A stretch of 64,000 nt of DNA, taken from the NCBI GenBank assembly GCA_050084515.1, contig CM114271.1, forward strand, positions 40,610,001-40,674,000, read 5' to 3'. A program made the position numbers and the translations under genes. Below, piece after piece: positions 12,101 through 26,200 of this stretch (the stretch's first letter is position 1; every line of letters begins with the position of its first letter). Source of the stretch: Blasia pusilla. Taxonomy: Eukaryota > Marchantiophyta > Marchantiopsida > Blasiales. A model generated the notes under the pieces. That model did no database searches and was not told where the DNA came from. It saw only the letters and a program-made list of their open reading frames with translations.

Positions 12101-14461
12101 TAAGATAACATTCAATAACTAAGATTAGTTTGTTGAAAATCCAGCCACCCTTGACATAATACTTTGAAGTTCCAAATAAGGTCAAAGACCCTCATTGTAG
12201 ACTAAAACAAAACCATCTTCAATGATGAGGCAAATTTTGTAGAACTTTATTGCAAGTGAAAGGGCATACAAATCCACTTCCTCTAAATTACAAGGATACA
12301 TTGTCCAAAGTTTGTGTGAAAACCAATCAATTCATGTTTGTATCTTCAAGAACCAAGTTCACAAGAGACAATGGCCAATTAAGGAAAGCTCCTTGGTAAG
12401 TGGCACATCATCGAAACATAGGACCTGCACCGATTTGACCATTGCAACACGGCTCCTCTGTGCCCTCTTCCACCTTCACTCCCATCATTTGTACTTTCAT
12501 TGCGAAAAAGGTTTATTCTAATGAAAAATTTACTCTATCTTTAAAGTAAAAGTCGATTCCAATCTACACAAGTCTCTCCCTCCTTGGCCGTAAGTTTCCT
12601 CATGAGGGTAAATTTCCCCTCATGAGACCCTAATAAAATCCCTGTACATCTATTCGACATAAATGGGTAGACTCATCATCCTCAAACAAATCTTGTGGGC
12701 GTAAGGTTGATGATAAAGTGCCTGAAATTCCTTTTATTTCCTTTCGTGAAACCCATCCATGGAAAGTTAGGGTGTCTTGTTTGGCTAATATTTGTAACAT
12801 TCTTCAGAAATTTATAGAGCAAGGTCAGCTTGAAGATGTGCTCCTTGTTACCTCATATCTATTCCAAAATTTGGAAAACTTCTTCCTTACAACTTGTGTA
12901 GCCTCACCTTAACCACAAATGGAACCCAAAACTCATGCTCTTTATCTATATGATCATTGAGAACTAGTGGCTCAAAAGCTTCTTGCAATTAGCTTTGAAG
13001 ACTTATCCTGAGAGGAGTAAGGATGAGTGAATCTCAACTACACATCCTACACAATCTCAAGGTTTTGTAGTTGATCTCTTTAGAACACCTTCAAAATGTG
13101 GATGTCTTTAAGTGATATTTTGTTTCCACCTTTTAGCCATGTAATTCATGGGGTACAAATATGATACTTTCTCCAATCTACCCAGCCTTCATCCTAGTTT
13201 ATACCAATAGAGAGAATAAAATGCCATGAATGTGGTTGCATCTTTTTACCATTGCCTTAGGGTTACAAGAAGCTGCCAGACCTAGAGATTCCATACCTCT
13301 TGAATTGAGTATTGGTACAATTTGAGAGCCAGGTGGAATAATATATTCCACAGAAGTAGGGTGACTCCTTTGGAGTCACTTGAAGAAGTCTTCACTACAA
13401 AGTATGATAATCTTTCAAGAAATTGTGCTTGAGAAAAGAGAAGAAGAGATTTTTTTTAAGCACATTTTGAGATGGGCAAACTGCACCAAACTCAAAATTC
13501 GGTGCACACTCTAGTTTGTGGTTAGCTATTTGCACTTACGCCTCCTTCAAGTAAGAACTAGATAAATATGAAAGGGTCCCTATATCTCATGAGGAGAAGA
13601 AAGCAAAGACGAACTTCAACCTTGTCAAACAAGACCGTACCCATACACGACCCCGACATGGATGCACACTATTGGCTGAAGGTAAATTTTGGCATTTCTA
13701 CAAACCATCTTGAATTGAGAATACATCCCGTGTAGACTTATTTGTGGGGCAGATAGAACTCACATGGCTTGACCATAAATATTGGGGATACTCATTTGGG
13801 AGAAGAACAAGATTCAAATGACTTCTCTCATAGAATGCACCTGTGGAGGAAACCGAATTGGGATCTTCACCTGATCGATGAGTCGCTACCATTTGAGCTC
13901 CCTCCTTGAGAGTTCTTTGATTTGGCAAAGAGTACTAGGGCTATCAACAGACAGCTCAGATCAATTGGAGGAACCCACAGAAGCAGCAAAGGCCGTGCAA
14001 TAACTCTCCACCTCAGTCCTCATTTTGGGATGTTGGATAAGAAAGGTCTGCACACATCAGGAGATTATCTGTAGATACTTCCCAATTTGGCACCATGAGT
14101 TTGAGAGTAATCTAACCCTTCCACTTAGCTGAGATCTTTCTTCGAAGGGATGATCATGGTGAAAAGATGTTCATGAATAACAATGGGGATGGGAATAGCC
14201 CATTGAGAAAGTAACAAGGGGGAACTGACATAGTTGAGCACCCACAACCACAATGCGCTAACTTTGAGATTTGGCACCATGACAGATGCTGGCAAGATAG
14301 ATATCCTACGATTGGCCCCACCCGTCTTGGAGAGAGATGTGGAAGCCCAGCAGTAGCTGGTGATTAGTACAGAATTTTTTTGAGACATTTCTAGTAATGT
14401 GCAGGGGGGTTTGAATATTCCATGGACTGACTGGATAACGAGGAGAGATTTGTGAACTCTC
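9119..14461. other. Gene-poor interval
   Basis: Downstream of the dehydrogenase stop there is a coding-like stretch at 9230-9600 (see findings) with a short ATG frame rich in Arg and Ser but no recognisable family. From about 9.6 to 14.4 kb the sequence is AT-rich with only short frames on both strands, no conserved domain and no LTR boundaries that I can find. The last few hundred bases are the probable 3' UTR and flank of RUS3, which ends at 14462. Confidence 0.45.
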
Positions 14462-17400
14462 TTAGTCATCTTTGTGGTCTGTAGTGAAATGTTTGGACTG
14501 ATGTGTTTGCCTTTCTTTTGAGGAGTTGCGATAATGCTCTTCTGTCAATGACTTTGGCCAATCTGCTCGCCATTCACTAGTAGAAATATGTATGCGGGTA
14601 ACAATCCAGCCTGCTGCTTTAAGCTGCAACAAAGCTCAAAGTACAAATGTTATCCCAACATTCTTGTGGTTTTTGTCATCAACAGTTCATTTCAAGAATG
14701 CCATGCATAGACAAAGAGTAAGGTGTCTGTTTAGAGAGATGAAGTTGAATGCAAAGGTGGGTGGACTATCATCCCGGGCTAATTTACCAAGTTGAACTCC
14801 TTTTGCATCTTCCAAGCAGACAACTAATGACAAGTAGATTCAAGGGATACTCTCTCATAAAACTTACCGAATTTAAGAAGCCACCATAAGACCCATCCAT
14901 CCATTGAAAGCTTTCCATCTCTGCAGCGTCTGTTGAGGTAGCTTTGCAAGGAATGTAACTTGCTTCCAGAACCTCCTTCATATACAGTGCATGGACATAT
15001 CCACGAAGACAGTCTTCAACTGTTGCATTCAGGTGTAGTATCACGTGGATGGTGCCACCTTCAATTGCCACCATGTAAGCTTCTGCATCATATCTCAATC
15101 AAGTCAAATCCCCCTTAGACAAGCTGTATTCTGGTGTTCTAGCAGTCAGTAGAAAATTCAAGTTGATACATTGACTGCATCAGTAAGGGTTTTGGACATC
15201 TCTGTGCCGGAAGTTATGGTCAGCAGAACTCTTGTTGTAGGCAGGGACACACCATGAAGCTACCCCAAAAAGACATTGTGACGTGCTAAAAAGAGTCTCA
15301 GATTGTGGCCTATATCACATAACCTACATGAGCCAAGAATATTCCACCCATGTTTCCACAAGGTAACTTCAATTTAATGCACTGCTTCACAAAGACGAAT
15401 TATTTGAAAGAACTAATTATATCCCTGACCCTGCCCTGTCTAACAGATTTATCAGTGCGTAGCATGCATTCAAAAGAAAAATAAGATATAGACTGCAATT
15501 TACCTTTATTATGGCGCCATACCATATCCCTAAAATGTCTTAACTTTGAAAAAATTGACTTTGTTAATTTGAAACAGAGTAAATGGATTCCCACCACACT
15601 ATCTACAGTTCTTCATCTCCAGCTCCAATTCAGTGGATAAAAGAGGTTTCAATCCACAAAGAGTGAAAGAGAAGCCTTATGATTCTTCTCAAGCAATGAC
15701 ATGCAAGGGTTAACATATGATTTTCTTCTGTACCTTTTCCATAGCGCTGGATCAGTGAGGGTAGGCGAGATTCCCATCTATAGTCAGTAAAAATGAAACT
15801 ATCAGCTTCCTTTAAAGCAAAAGCACTTCTCCCAGCTTAATTACGAAAATTCACAAGAAGCTCATTGATGTAATTACCCTCTAAGCCAGGATTCCTACAG
15901 AATATCAGAACTTAAAATGCCAACAAGATTATGCACAAATAATTACCCTCCCAAGGGCTGCAGGGAAGAAATACGAGATCCATAGGAGATTCTCCAGCGT
16001 TTGTTGCCACCCCAAAGATTCCAAGAAGGAAGCTGAGGCAGCACATGTTCCAGTGAAGATAGTTCTTTTGGAGAAGGAATTATGCCTGTTACACACAGGA
16101 TGTTCTCTTAATCTCTGTTGATGCACACTTAAAAATCAATGTCATTGCAATGAAAATTTAGAGTGGACAAAGAAAGAATATGGCAGAAGAAAATCTGGAC
16201 TGCTCAACCTTTTCATCACATATGTTCACTATACATGGATGATTACAAAACTTCATGACGTTTATTACTCAAGTTATATTTGATCCTGGCCAGTCAGTCA
16301 GAACTACTCGCAAATTAAGAATGACCCTCAAATTACTGGTGAGACACAGTTAAGGATATGCAACCTGGTTTGAGCTAAATCTTGAAAGGCTGTAAAGTTC
16401 AACTGCTTAATGCTGCTCCGTGGACAGGGACAATGACCAACTGATTGAGGAACATTAAGAACACGGTAGCTTAGCCCAACCCAGAAAGGCTTGTGGCTGT
16501 AAACAATGGGGAACTGGAGTACGACTTATTCAGAAATGACAAAACAGTTCTGACTAAAACTTGCAGCCCAGGCAAGCTCCATCCATCTGCAGCCAGAACA
16601 TCTTCCTGATGTATTCAACTCAATTGTCTTGAAGGAAAAGGCAAAGACATACCTGCACTTTTAGAAAGAAAAGATCTCAAGATCAGTTGTGTTCTTGTAG
16701 GATTTAAGCTTGTTAAACAAAGACTACGAACTGCCCTGTAGTTTGCTGCAAGGAGCGACAAGATCAACCATCGTCAACGTGGGACAGTGTGGTAGGACTA
16801 AGAATCACAGTAACCAAAAGTATTGATGACACAACTGGGTAAATCTTGCTGCCTTATGCTGCAGATCAGCTCTTATGGCACAAGTCGACATGAAACAAAA
16901 ACCAAAGTGAGTAAACTCCAGTGTCTGAAAGAGCTTACAATTGACCTATGGTTAGCCCACACTCATCAAATGGCAATCTTTCCTCAAAACATCTAGAACA
17001 ACACAGTGTCGAGAGAAACTATGGACAAAGGAACAAACCTATGGGAAACCATGTAACCACAAAGGCGTACACTTCAGAAGGAAATTGGAAAAATCATCGC
17101 AAATCTTAGAAAGAGGCATGTAAATTGAAACATGAAGTCTGGTGTGAAAAATAGGTTGACCTCTCAGCCTTGTTTGAGGCTATGATGGTGCCTTCTTAAG
17201 ATGATACATCACTATGTGATCAGCTAACATTGAAAGATTTCAAATTTTCTTGGACTGACATACCGTACATGTGGAAAACTGTGAGTGCTAGGAAGGACGC
17301 CCACATGGTTACAGTCTTTCCGGCAGTGATGCGTGCTACCACCATGCCAAGCAACATCCCCACCATAGTAGCTGCTGTCTCCTGGCTTCCTTCCTGGAAA

Positions 17401-19657
17401 ATTGTTTGGAGTTAAAACACACCTCTCACATGGTCGTGCACAGTAACATGAGCACAATAACAGGATCACAGAGGCATTTCATTGTCACTAGTTTGTACCT
17501 TAGCAGAGATATCTGCCGCATTCTGTCGCAAAGCAAAGTGCTGAGTAAGAGCTGCTCTGGTAGCCCCACTAGCTACTCCAGCTGAATTTAATAAAAACAT
17601 TCTCTTCTCGTCAATATACATTATTTTCCTCAGACCAGTCAATGTTTCAGACAAGATTGAGCACCCTGAGCCAAAATGCGTACGAACCCCACACTCAAAA
17701 CTCAATAATACTCAAAGAACCTTTGAAGTTAGAGTTGGCAATCAAACTCACTGATGGACCTTGCGATGCTCCCAATACAGAGAATTGTGAGAAAGGACCC
17801 AGGAAAGAGAGGAGAAATGAGGTCCATCAGCATCCCTGCACAAAATATCGTTTGTGAACCAGTGGTCACTATTCCATGGTTGGTGAACTCTATGTTTGAC
17901 TTTGTCACCATCTTGTCAACATTGTACCCAAAATCCCACATCTAGTTCAAGTGATCGAGTTATAGGCTATCAGCTTCAGGCAAGATGCACTGTATATCCA
18001 GACCACACTTCAAATCATCACATTCATTAGGATATTACCTCACAAGACAAAGCTAATGAATAAGCATGGTGGTTCTTATTAAAAGCAAGGGCAAATACCC
18101 ATGTCATTTAGTAGATCTGCAGCAAGACGCCATTGCTTTGCACTGCTATCCAAGTTTGAACCCTGAAAGTTCCATGGGAAGATGTAGTTATTGGTGACGC
18201 CAAGTTCTGGGGAATTGATCTACGACAGCCAAACTACACAAAAGTCCTCCCAAACAGAAGTAAGTGCAACAACCCGGTATACCAAAGCATTCCTTTTGAT
18301 AGGTGATGTTCAATACTTGATAGAGTGTGAAGAGAATTCCACCCAGCATCCCTGTAAGATCACGCAAGAACCACTGTATGCTCAAACAGGGAAAAGTGTT
18401 AGATAATTACAATTCAAAGAGCATCCTCGATTCGGTGGGAGCTAGGCATGTGCTTGATGGCAGAAAGTGATAATCAAAGAACCAACCTCGTCTGAGGTAC
18501 CACTTAAACTTATCCGCCATTCAATTGGTAAATACTAATCCTCCCTTCCAGCTCCAACACGGACCATCCCCTTCAGACGCCTAGTTTTTAGGCCATCTGT
18601 GGGCACTTGGTAGATTGCCGTAGAACTCATAGTCTTCTCACCTGAAATGTTGCTCCTACAACTGTTGCATTGGTTTCTCCCACACCAATCGCCCCAAGGA
18701 GAGCCTGCAGACATAACCAGTGATTCTTATCCGGCGAGACACTTCAACCGATACGCTCAAATCGAAGTCTGCGTGAAGATGCTGCTTGGAATTGATGAGA
18801 GAACTTAAGGAGAGACTCTACTTCACCTGAGTCGAAAGCATGCTACGTATGTAGGTTGATAGGCCCTGCGTGCCACATGACCACCAAACCAGGGTAAAAC
18901 CATGTGCCATGTGCCATTGTCTCCTCGAGCATGAAGAAGGAAACTTGGAGTCTGTGGAATGAAGACCTTTCAAGCAGGTACTATCAGGGGAGACAAGTGA
19001 GCGCAATGTGCCCCGGAACTAACCTGTAACGTATCCCATGTTTGAAATGCCCCATAATCAGCGGTTACACTGTTAGGATAGCCCTGCAGTACAGACACAT
19101 GAAATTCAGATGCAATCACTCACTGTCTTCTCACATTCCAATGTCCAGATCCCAAGTAGCCATTCTTCCGCACCATGAGGACTCAGACAATTGTGGATGA
19201 AAAGTTTAGACGCAGGATCCGACCAGCTGGCACTGGGCGAATTGCCCATACGATTGACATGGTGTGACCTGGTTGAAGTGATAACTGAGCTGCTGGTACC
19301 AAAAAACGCGAAGAGAAATGTAACTGACAGTCCACGCCTGATCACTCGCTCACCTCGGGGAGAAACGCGGATCTGACATTTTTCCAGACACCCAATGATG
19401 GCAGCCGCCCACGTCTGCAACCCACAACAACAGCCCCCCGCTCGGTCCGATTGTACCGAGCGGTCCATGCGTCAGCTCCACAATCTCACCACCTGCACTA
19501 CCAAACTTGTGCAGTCACCACGCAAGTCGGAAAACTTACTGCACCTCTTGACAGAATCGAAGTCGAGTCCACCTCCATTCCAGCGCACCAGAGCTGCAGT
19601 CCTCAGCGGGTGCAACCCCCCGGTGCTGAATTCCGCGATCAGGGAGTCCTCCGCCAT
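14462..19657 (-). CDS. RUS3: ROOT UV-B SENSITIVE 3 (DUF647 family), about 14 exons
   Basis: RUS proteins are DUF647 membrane-associated factors; RUS1/RUS2 act in UV-B and vitamin B6-linked signalling, while the role of RUS3 is less clear. Minus-strand exons that join in phase: 19083-19024, 18865-18827, 18704-18642, 18373-18317, 18162-18099, 17835-17752, 17581-17499, 17393-17264, 16745-16653, 16085-15947, 15828-15734, 15082-14868, 14623-14462 (427 residues). Landmarks in order: GLSTYIRSMLSTQ, WFLRDLTGMLGGILFTLYQ, MLMDLISPLFPGSF, GVASGATRAALTQHFAL, NAADISAK, LTVFHMYANYRAVRSL, VILHLNATVEDCLRGYVHAL and a final WRADW. The segment VWKNVRSAFLPE ends at 19354 and precedes GYPNSVTADYG. The start at 19657 opens a plausible frame, but its join to the 19354 exon is unresolved; a GTAAGT donor at about 19541 with a 64-base intron is one in-phase option. 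It is head-to-head with OEP80. Confidence 0.88.
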
Positions 19658-20240
19658 GACAATCCGACCCGCCGCCCACTCAATCGATCAGGAGGAGGAG
19701 CTGCAGGAGAAGAAGCCAACTGGAGCGCTCGCGCGCGGTGGTGCGAGAAGATTTGCTTTCGAGTGCGGGCGCTCTGCTCTAGAGGCGCATTGCGCATTGG
19801 TGTCGTTGGCGCTCGCTCCCTGGGCCCGAGCCCGCGATGGGCTGCGCGGGCCGGATTAGGGTACAGTGCTAGATGGGTCGTTCGTTCGTTCGTATCCGCG
19901 GATGGGGAGGGAACGGGCTTTGGGGTTGCCCGTGTTTGAATGAATGAAAATGGATGGAAGAAAGAAGAGCCGAACGAGGCAGTCTGTTGTCATGACTGAC
20001 ACTGAACGAATGCATGAATGAAGGTAGCGAGGGAGGGAGGTATAGAGAGAGAGAGAAAGCGAGGGAGGGAGGCAAGAATGGATGAATGCAATGCAAGGAG
20101 CGGAGTGGGAAGGGATCGTCGGGTCCTCCGCGTCTGCAGGCTGGAGAGGGCTGTGGGATCCATGCAGTGAGTGGGGAAGAATTGGGAGGCAGCAGAAGCG
20201 GAGAGAGAGAGAGAGAGAGGGAGAGGCAGAGAGGGGCAGC
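19658..20240. promoter_or_regulatory. Shared GC-rich upstream region of RUS3 and OEP80
   Basis: This interval lies between the two divergent start codons. It is GC-rich near RUS3 and carries purine-rich GA runs nearer OEP80 (about 20046-20075 and 20200-20232), a composition common in plant core promoters and 5' UTRs. Open frames crossing it on both strands (for example 19856-20512 minus) are Ser/Pro/Leu-rich by-products of that composition. Promoter function is inferred from position. Confidence 0.5.
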
Positions 20241-23200
20241 ATGCGCGCGGGATCACCCGCTTCGCGCTCGCCACGGCCGAGGCCAGTTCGCATTTCGTTC
20301 TCCACCGTGAAGCTGCCAGTAGTGGGCGGGCGGCCAACAATCCACGAGGGGCCAAATCCCGTGGGCCTCGCGGTGAAATCAGCCCAGGTTCTGCTGCAGA
20401 GCGTATGGAGGAAATGGGAGTCGGAGGCCGAGAGGGCGAGGGATTTGTGGGAGAAAATTGTGGCCAGCCGTGGCGGTGGGTTGGAGAGAATTACCAGCGC
20501 AGTGTGCTCCACTTCTCTGGCTCTGTCCAGCGCGGGCGACCATGGGCAAAGTGGAAGAGATCCTCGGAGGGCGGATAAGATTTCAGCTGATAGGTTACCG
20601 GGGGGAGACAGGGAAGTCCGCAGGAAGGGAGGTGTCGGGCAATTGCCGCAGGAAGGTGGGGAGGATGAGGAGAGGGTGTTAATCAGTGAGATTCTGATTC
20701 AAGACAAGGACGGGCAGGAGTTAGAGGATACAGAGCTCTTGGCTACTGTTCGCAGCGCATTGAAGGCGTGTAAACCCAACTTCGCATTGACAACTAGTGA
20801 AGTGCAAGAAGACGTACACCGTATCATTGATACTGGATTTTTCGCCTCTTGCATGCCCACTGCCGAAGACACCCGAGACGGCGTTAGGCTAGTTTTCAAG
20901 GTAAAGAATTGTCCTTACCTGCGATCCGACAAAGTGAGGATTGTTGCTTTCCATGATTCGTCACAGTCAGCCTGACTTGTGTTCGGTGCTGGATCTCCTT
21001 GGCCATGGTTTCGTTATCCATGGCTTCGTTTCGTTGGTGTTTGTCCTAAATTCCTTTTCTTTTTGGGTCATAGTCTTGGAGGGAAGCGAGAATGGTTGAA
21101 GGATATGCGAAGATTGGTAGTTTTCACTTTCTACAGGAATGGGTGCTGCGGTGTCGCTGTGTACGAGTCTGAAGAACGATTTCTTGATAGAGCATGGGAT
21201 GACATGTTCAATGTAAACATGAAGTAAAATTTTCAGTTTTGGGGTTTAAAGATTCGCACATGGGTTGCCTTTGGTGTCTCAATTAATGGCGAGTCTACTT
21301 CAAATCTCAAGGAATAGGAGGTTCCGGGCTTTAGTGGAAGTTGAGTTGTTTTCAACGCTTTCGATTTCGCCCAAAAAAGTACTGCAATCTCGGATCTTGA
21401 AGCTTTCCAAGCAGCTTCCAACTCAGATTTAGATTTTTATGCGCTCAGCGGTCGGAGCGTATGGTAAGCATGATCGCACAACGCTTAAAGTTTAGTTTTG
21501 TGGGTATGTGTTAAACGCCAATGAAGGCAGGATGCTCGTCTTTAACGATCTCGTAGATTTTCAGAGAGTACACGTGGATCAGTTTCCTTTGGGTTCCAAC
21601 CGAACAAAGTCAACGAGATATTTTTCTTGTTCATTCCGTTGTTGCTGTGGTTAATGTCAGTTGTGTAATTCCTGATTATCAAAGTTTGGATACTCCATGG
21701 TTCTCACCTTGTCCACTTCAAATCACCGTGGCCATAACTCAGATCAAATGTTTATGAGGTAACTCTTCTTATTTTAATCAATATGCATGCTGGAAATGAA
21801 GGTAGAGTCCAACCAGGAGCTGAAGGGACTGGTTTGTAACGGTGCCAATGTTCTTCCGACGAGAGTGGTGGAGGATGCGTTTAAAGATGAATATGGTATA
21901 ATTCGCCCTTTGCTAGCCGTTCATGATATTGCTAAGACGTCATATTCCTCGGGCCAGTCTCTTCAGAGGGTGCACTTAAACATGTGAGGTGCTGGAGCTT
22001 GGATAACACCAGATTTCATGTTCTTCATCTTCTGTGGTAGTTTCTTGTCTGGCTGACGAGAAGATTGAAAGCCAGCTGACTTGACAACCCAGGTGGTTTT
22101 ACAAAGCTTCTCGTGAGATTGTGCAGGTAAGGTTGTCAACATTCAGCGATTGAACAAAGTGTTGGATACTCTGAATGGCTGGTATAGAGAAAGAGGTCTT
22201 TTTGGACAGGTGAGACATACCGCTTTCGCGTATGTGTTATCGAGAAATTCGACTCTCTTTTGAAGTACTCGTATGGGCTGTGGTAAACCTTTAAAGAAGA
22301 TCTCTTTCAATCATTCGTATGGATTCTTTTCACCGGAAATTGGTTTCCTGTTCTTGATTGACTCCACTATCATTGTAGAATTTGTAAATTAGGAATTCCT
22401 GAAGGACAGAAATTTGGGGTGCCAGGTTACAGATGTGGAAATATTATCAGATGGCATCATCCGAGTTCAAGTTGCTGAGGCCGATGTACACAACATCAAC
22501 ATTAGGTTTCTTGATAGGAAGACGTATGTAAACCAGGAACCCTGCAATCCTGAAGTTGTCTGTCATTGGAGGTTTTGGTTTGCTCAAAGAATCAACTGAA
22601 ATTTATATTTTTGGAGATCCAGTTTCATTGAAGGAGCCTTGGAGTTTGAATAATGCTAGTTTCCTGTCCTGATAAGAGCATGCTTTTTCAGGGGAGAACC
22701 AACAACTGGCAAAACACAACCAGAAACTTTACTTCGACAACTCACAACAAAGAAAGGACAGGTAGGCCACAATTGACTAGAAGATGACCTGTCCTTACCC
22801 CAGGCTTTGTTCTGGTGCAAAACCGGTGAACGTTGTTGAAGTCCTGTTGAAGATCGAAGCAAGTGAATCATGACGAGAGACCCAGTACTACGTGCCGAGA
22901 AAGCGTCTGAAAATACCTCAGGAATCATGTATTACCTCTAATGGATAATAGCACAGCACGTTTTCTTGTCAGGCTATTATCTGCTCCTTTGAAAAGCACT
23001 TCGAGTGAGACTGTGATGTGATATGCCATAAATCAATTAGTCGGAACCTCATCATTTTATTTCAAATGCAGCTGCAATAAATTGATGTTATTTATGGTTT
23101 CAATGGGCACAGGTATACAGTCTGCAGCAAGGGAGGCGAGATGTAGAAACGGTTTTTACCATGGGTATTATGGAAGATGTTAATCTTGTGCCACAGCCTG

Positions 23201-26200
23201 CTAGTGGTAAGGCTCCATATACATCTATTATGGCTAATACCACTATTGTGGTATGTTGATTGATAATAAAATCCCATGGTAGTTTGAAGATCTCATTCAG
23301 AATATCACAACTTACGGTATGTTGCAGACACAGGGATGGTGGATCTTACAATGAATGTTGTGGAGCGGGTTACTGGAGGGTTTTCTGCTGGTGGGGGTTT
23401 ATCAGGAAATGGGTGAGTTTACTTGAAAATTTAGTTTAAGTAAATTTCGGATTCCTTCAGATTCCTCCATAAATTAATTTTCCGGCTGCATAGGTACCTG
23501 TTTGCCGCACTACACGTCGAAAAGTTCAAGACAAGAGGAGAGGAAGGTGAGGGGAGGGTCAAGGGATTTGCACAAGTACTTAAGAATTAAAGAGATGCAG
23601 GCTTCTATTCTCTGACCGTTTTTTTGTCATGTTTTCTACGTTACAGCATAACAAATGGAGCCCTCTCAGGTCTGGTTGGAAGGTATGTTGTTATTTGAGA
23701 GATGCTGACACCTAGTTTCAGTTTTGCTAGGTGAATAGCCATTTCGTGTTCTTTGTCAGTCGTGATGAAGGTTCTAGCCCGATGATTCTGGATTTATAAT
23801 GAAGAAGTGCACTGAACGTCTGGGAATTTGTGCAGTCAAACCATCTCTCATGAGTCAAGTGAGGGCTCTGTAGTAAGAATAGAGATTTCCGGATAGAGTG
23901 TTTGTCGTTGCGTTCAATACTTTTTGTTCTCTGGTTTCTTCACTCTGGTCCTATCAAAATGGGGGTGTGGGTTGGGTATGTAAAGCATGCACGAACATAC
24001 ATGAAGTATTTGTCGGTTCATTCATCTCTGGCAACAGTCTTTCCTTTTAACTCTTTCATATCCTGATCCATGGATTCCCCATCTTTTATGAGCCTCTTCT
24101 CGTTTCTCCCTTTCAAATCCTGCTCTGGGGTGGGTGGTTCATGCGAGCAAATTAGAGCTCAGCTGTGCAGTTCAGCAAATTATGATGGTTTTTGTGTGCT
24201 ACCTCAGTGAAGAGTTTACAGCAGTGTAAGGCCATGTCACTGCTGGTGTCCTGAGTACCCTGTTTTGGGTGATTGCAGTTTTGCCTATTCGCATAGAAAT
24301 GCATTTGGTCGAAATCAAAAGCTGAACATTTCCTTGGAAAGGGGCCAAGTTGACTCAATGTTCCGAATCAACTACACAGACCCTTGGATTGAGGGTGATG
24401 ACAAGCGAACATCCCGATCAATTAATATTCAGGTTTTGTTTTACTCTAAAAGTTGATTGCTGGCCATTTTAAAGGACTTATGATCTCTGTGCTAATCTCA
24501 GCAGTTGAAGTTTATCAGCATGGTAGACCTCACATTTTTTGGTTGATGGCAAGATGCTTTCAAAGGACAGGAAGAAAAGTGATGAAAGGTAGTGCAATAA
24601 TGTCTGCAGAATTCACGGAGCCCTGGCACTACAGTCCATGGAATAAGGAGAGATGCACGATCATCAGGTCCCCTGCATGGCGGAGTCACCATAGGCAGGC
24701 TCATGGCTGGTGTTGATTACAGTCGACCTCTGCGTCCAAAGTGGAGTGGCACTGCTGGTATCAATTTCCAGGTATTTATTCCTGGTGAGATCTGACGATG
24801 TTGGTCGTTTGTGGGTTTTAATTATCCCACATGGTTTGTTGTTCGAGTTAGCGAGTTCACAGTTACTTAGGTTTTGGTTTTCTATCTGCTGTGTGAGCAC
24901 ACTCATCACATTGTTTTAGTTAAAGAAAGGAAGCTTATGGACTTTGCTGAAAGTTTTGATGCCAAGCGCTGCTACTGGTATCTCGTTATAAAAGAAAGTG
25001 TCTTAGAACCTCATATTTGTTATGAGCAGGTGGGGTTTAGAGTGGTGTCCACGGCAGACTGTTTTAACACAGCGTTCTGTACGAAAGCATTAGACTCCCA
25101 CGAATTGACGTTTATTGGGAGCACCACTAGTGCCAACTTGTCATTTGCAGATGACATACCTTCCCCAAGAGAGTTTATACACTGGTTATGTGAGACAGGA
25201 AGTCAAAGATTTTGAGGGAGGAACTCACAGAAGAAGGCTGACATCTGGTTTCCATTCCTAAACACATTGTTTGGTCATCTTTCCTCAGCGTGCAGGAGCT
25301 CGTGATGATCATGGTCAACCAAAGGTGGTGGACTTGTACGGCGGGCCCCTCACATTCAGGTCTATTATTAAGATCCTAGCATTCTCCTATGCATTTCAAG
25401 TCAGAATCAGCCATCAAATGCTCTGCATGATCCTAAGAACTCATGGACGATGATGGTCTTGAATGTCACAGTGGGCGTGCATATGATGATATGATGGTTG
25501 CGAAGCTTGAGATAGTGTACACAGATTCTGGGGACAACGGATCATCTCAGGTGATTTTCAATTTGTTCATTTTCTCCATGCGTTCTTCTACTAGGAACTC
25601 GGTTGGGCAGAAAGGATAGGGTACGACTAACGATGTCCATCTTCCATGTCCATGTCCAGCTTGTCTGCAATACAGAGCAAGGACTTCCCATTGCAGCTGA
25701 TTGGCTATTCTTCAATCGAATAAACGTCCGTGCTAGGCAGGGTTTGCGGATTGGTCCCATGCGATGCATAGCAAGGTATCCACAGTCCTGCAACACCAGA
25801 GAGAGCATGGCTTGTCATATTCTCCTCGTACTGGACTTCATCTATTGCTGTCCATGTTGATAGTATGTATACCCAAACGAGGCTATTTCTGTTGGCACGA
25901 GTGACTCGTACTCCTCCGATAGTCCTGTCATGGGCATTTGATTTACTTCATCCTTGAACTTGACAGCTTTTCAGGTGGAACTGTCATTGGAGATCTGGCT
26001 CCGCATGAGGCATTTCCAATCGGAGGTACCAACAGTGTCCGTGGTTATGACGAAGGAGCAGTCGGTTCTGGCCGCTCTTGCATCGTTGGCAGTGGTGAAA
26101 TCTCAGTACCTTTGGTAAGTTCCAAGTCGTTTCCTCACTTGCCTGCGATCGTTTCCAAAAGGTCACATCTTCTCCTGCGAAATCCTTCTTCATAACGCAT

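Noticed and set aside
9620-14400. Possible copia-type gag remnant (LRGRGNNHNQSMDHF near 11640)
   Set aside because: Only one short suggestive segment was seen, without RT, integrase, LTRs or target duplication, so no element is called.
20082-20240. Earlier in-frame ATG for OEP80
   Set aside because: It would add 53 residues encoded largely by a GA microsatellite, with no counterpart in the family as I know it. The ATG at 20241 gives a length close to the Arabidopsis protein.
19856-20512. 218-codon minus-strand frame upstream of OEP80
   Set aside because: It is Ser/Pro/Leu-rich, overlaps OEP80 exon 1 and the GA repeats, and shows no domain. It is the antisense shadow of a GC-rich, purine-biased promoter and 5' UTR.
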